A stretch of DNA of 6,211 nucleotides from Chloroflexota bacterium (GTDB taxonomy: Bacteria; Chloroflexota; Dehalococcoidia; JACQGW01). The stretch covers positions 1-6,211 of the forward strand of contig JACQGW010000235.1 of assembly GCA_016199325.1 (NCBI GenBank), written 5' to 3'. The notes under the pieces were generated by a model. It searched no databases. It saw only the letters and a program-made list of their open reading frames with translations, and was not told the DNA's origin. This document shows, in pieces, positions 5,338 to 6,211 of this stretch (position 1 is its first letter; each line of letters starts with the position of its first letter). The position numbers were made by a program, and so were the translations under genes.

Positions 5338-6084
5338 CCGCCACGCCTCGATCACACAGTGCATGGGGATCCGCGCGATCCACGCCCCCTGCGGCGACTT
5401 CGCCAGGAGCTCCTCGGTCGGCTCCGGCTCCTCCAGGGCGGCCACGACGAAGCCGGCGGCGCGCAGCGCCCGGAAATACCAGGAGAGCGGCCGGTGGTAG
5501 CTCACCGTTTGCCAGGTCTCCTGCGGGGAGATGTCCCAGGGAACGAGATCCTGAAAGACCTCCCGGTAGCGGCTCACCTTCCGCCAGACCGTCGTCGTCA
5601 GGCCCATCCGCTCGACCACCCATCCTGAGGCGTTCGGCACGTCGAAGCAGGGGTGGCAGAGACTGGCGACGAAGCGGCCGCCGGGTCGAAGCACGCGGCC
5701 GACCTCGTGCAGAGCCCCGGCGGCATCGGCGATGTTCATGAGCCCCATGTTGCAGAGCACGGCGTCGAACGTGCCATCTTCGAGCACAGCCAGTCGGGCG
5801 GCGTCGGCAGCGTGATAGGTGATGCCAAGCCGCTCCTGCTCCTCGCGCGCGCGAGCCCGCTCGACCACCGGCGCCGAGGCATCCACGCCCGTCAGATGAG
5901 CGCCCAGACGGGCGAGCTTGCGGGCAAGGTAGCCGTTCCCGCAGGCCAGGTCGAGGACCCGCTGCCCGGCCACGGGGCCGAGCACACGCAGCACCGTCGG
6001 ATCGATGAGCGCCCGGTGCCAGAGGTCGCCCTCGTCGCCCTGCTTCTCGTCCCACCAGACCGCCATCTGGTCCCATTCTTTCAT
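5326..6084 (-). CDS. Class I SAM-dependent methyltransferase (Methyltransf_11-like)
   Basis: This 252-residue cytoplasmic protein has a Rossmann-like methyltransferase core. Motif I is VLDLACGNGYLARKL (43-57), followed by the acidic residue D68 in GVDAS that would bind the ribose of S-adenosylmethionine. D94 in HAADAARL is the motif II acid. FDAVLCNMGLMN (106-117) and the family-typical RVLRPGGRF (130-138) follow. The C-terminal part (about 145-252, aromatic-rich, containing WYFRALRAAGF) probably makes the substrate lid; the substrate is not recognisable. The ATG at 6084 gives the family-like start MKEWDQMAVWWDEKQGDEG. An AAGGAG at 6108-6103 is 18 nt away, so a GTG at 6090 (12 nt) may be used instead. 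An open frame to 6153 runs into repeat DNA and is not favoured. The gene is separated from nurA by the promoter, so it is probably a separate unit. Confidence 0.88.
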   Translation of the reverse strand: MKEWDQMAVWWDEKQGDEGDLWHRALIDPTVLRVLGPVAGQRVLDLACGNGYLARKLARLGAHLTGVDASAPVVERARAREEQERLGITYHAADAARLAVLEDGTFDAVLCNMGLMNIADAAGALHEVGRVLRPGGRFVASLCHPCFDVPNASGWVVERMGLTTTVWRKVSRYREVFQDLVPWDISPQETWQTVSYHRPLSWYFRALRAAGFVVAALEEPEPTEELLAKSPQGAWIARIPMHCVIEAWRRNS

Positions 6085-6102
6085 GATCACTGGCTGCTTG
6101 TT

Positions 6103-6108
6103 CTCCTT
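6103..6108 (-). promoter_or_regulatory. Ribosome binding site upstream of the methyltransferase
   Basis: AAGGAG on the minus strand is a good anti-16S match, but 12 nt from GTG 6090 and 18 nt from ATG 6084. The long spacing leaves the exact start open by two codons. Confidence 0.5.
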
Positions 6109-6122
6109 CCGGCAACTGACCC

Positions 6123-6172
6123 AGAGCGGTGCCGAGAGACAACGAACCGTCAAGACGCCAAGATCGCCAAGG
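6123..6172. repeat. Right arm of the 50-bp inverted repeat
   Basis: This is the reverse complement of 1-50 with one mismatch. It lies upstream of the methyltransferase start, between it and the window end. The remaining bases to 6211 hold no recognisable gene; a TTGACA on the minus strand at 6191-6186 has no matching -10. Confidence 0.85.
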
Positions 6173-6211
6173 AAGACGCCAGGAATGTCAACTGGTCGTC
6201 TGGTCGATCCC

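Noticed and set aside
3573..5741. Very long plus-strand open frame opposite nurA
   Set aside because: It is an antisense shadow that crosses nurA, the promoter and part of the methyltransferase gene. It has no conserved motif.
6186..6191. TTGACA on the minus strand as the -35 of a methyltransferase promoter
   Set aside because: No AT-rich -10 lies 16-18 bp downstream; that sequence is GC-rich repeat DNA.

Overview
The window is GC-rich, densely coded chromosomal DNA in which every convincing gene lies on the minus strand. Neighbouring NurA, stand-alone HAS-barrel and HerA genes, together with abundant short repeats, fit lineages such as Chloroflexota, Deinococcota or Cyanobacteria. I lean towards a Chloroflexota-like bacterium, but this is a weak inference because no rRNA or lineage-specific marker is present.

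In the direction of transcription (right to left) the layout is: a class I SAM-dependent methyltransferase (6084-5326); a short gap with a near-consensus sigma70-type promoter (-35 at 5226-5221, -10 at 5202-5197); a NurA-family nuclease (5159-3621) carrying an in-frame block of about 118 codons made of GC-rich dispersed repeats; a small stand-alone HAS-barrel-like protein (3528-2944); a HerA-type hexameric ATPase/translocase (2813-1107); and a D-isomer-specific 2-hydroxyacid dehydrogenase (1020-49). The last four genes probably form one transcription unit. HerA and NurA are known partners in DNA-end resection: HerA translocates DNA and NurA cuts it. The HAS-barrel protein is the likely third partner. 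The dehydrogenase has no obvious functional link and may simply be co-transcribed.

Repeats fill much of the remaining space. The outer edges of the four-gene unit plus the methyltransferase are bracketed by a 50-bp inverted repeat (1-50 and 6123-6172, 49/50 identical). Three sites in or next to operon gaps carry heptanucleotide tandem repeats: 14 units of GCATGAC between the HAS gene and herA, GGGGTCR-type repeats in two other gaps, and CTGGTTT inside the first codons of herA. A 10-bp tandem repeat covers the 3' end of the methyltransferase gene. The repeat block inside nurA contains a perfect 50-bp direct duplication, a 27-bp terminal inverted repeat and a 77-nt hairpin with 35 paired positions. 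No RNA gene, CRISPR array, transposase or classical poly-U terminator was found, and no gap without a gene exceeds about 240 bases.
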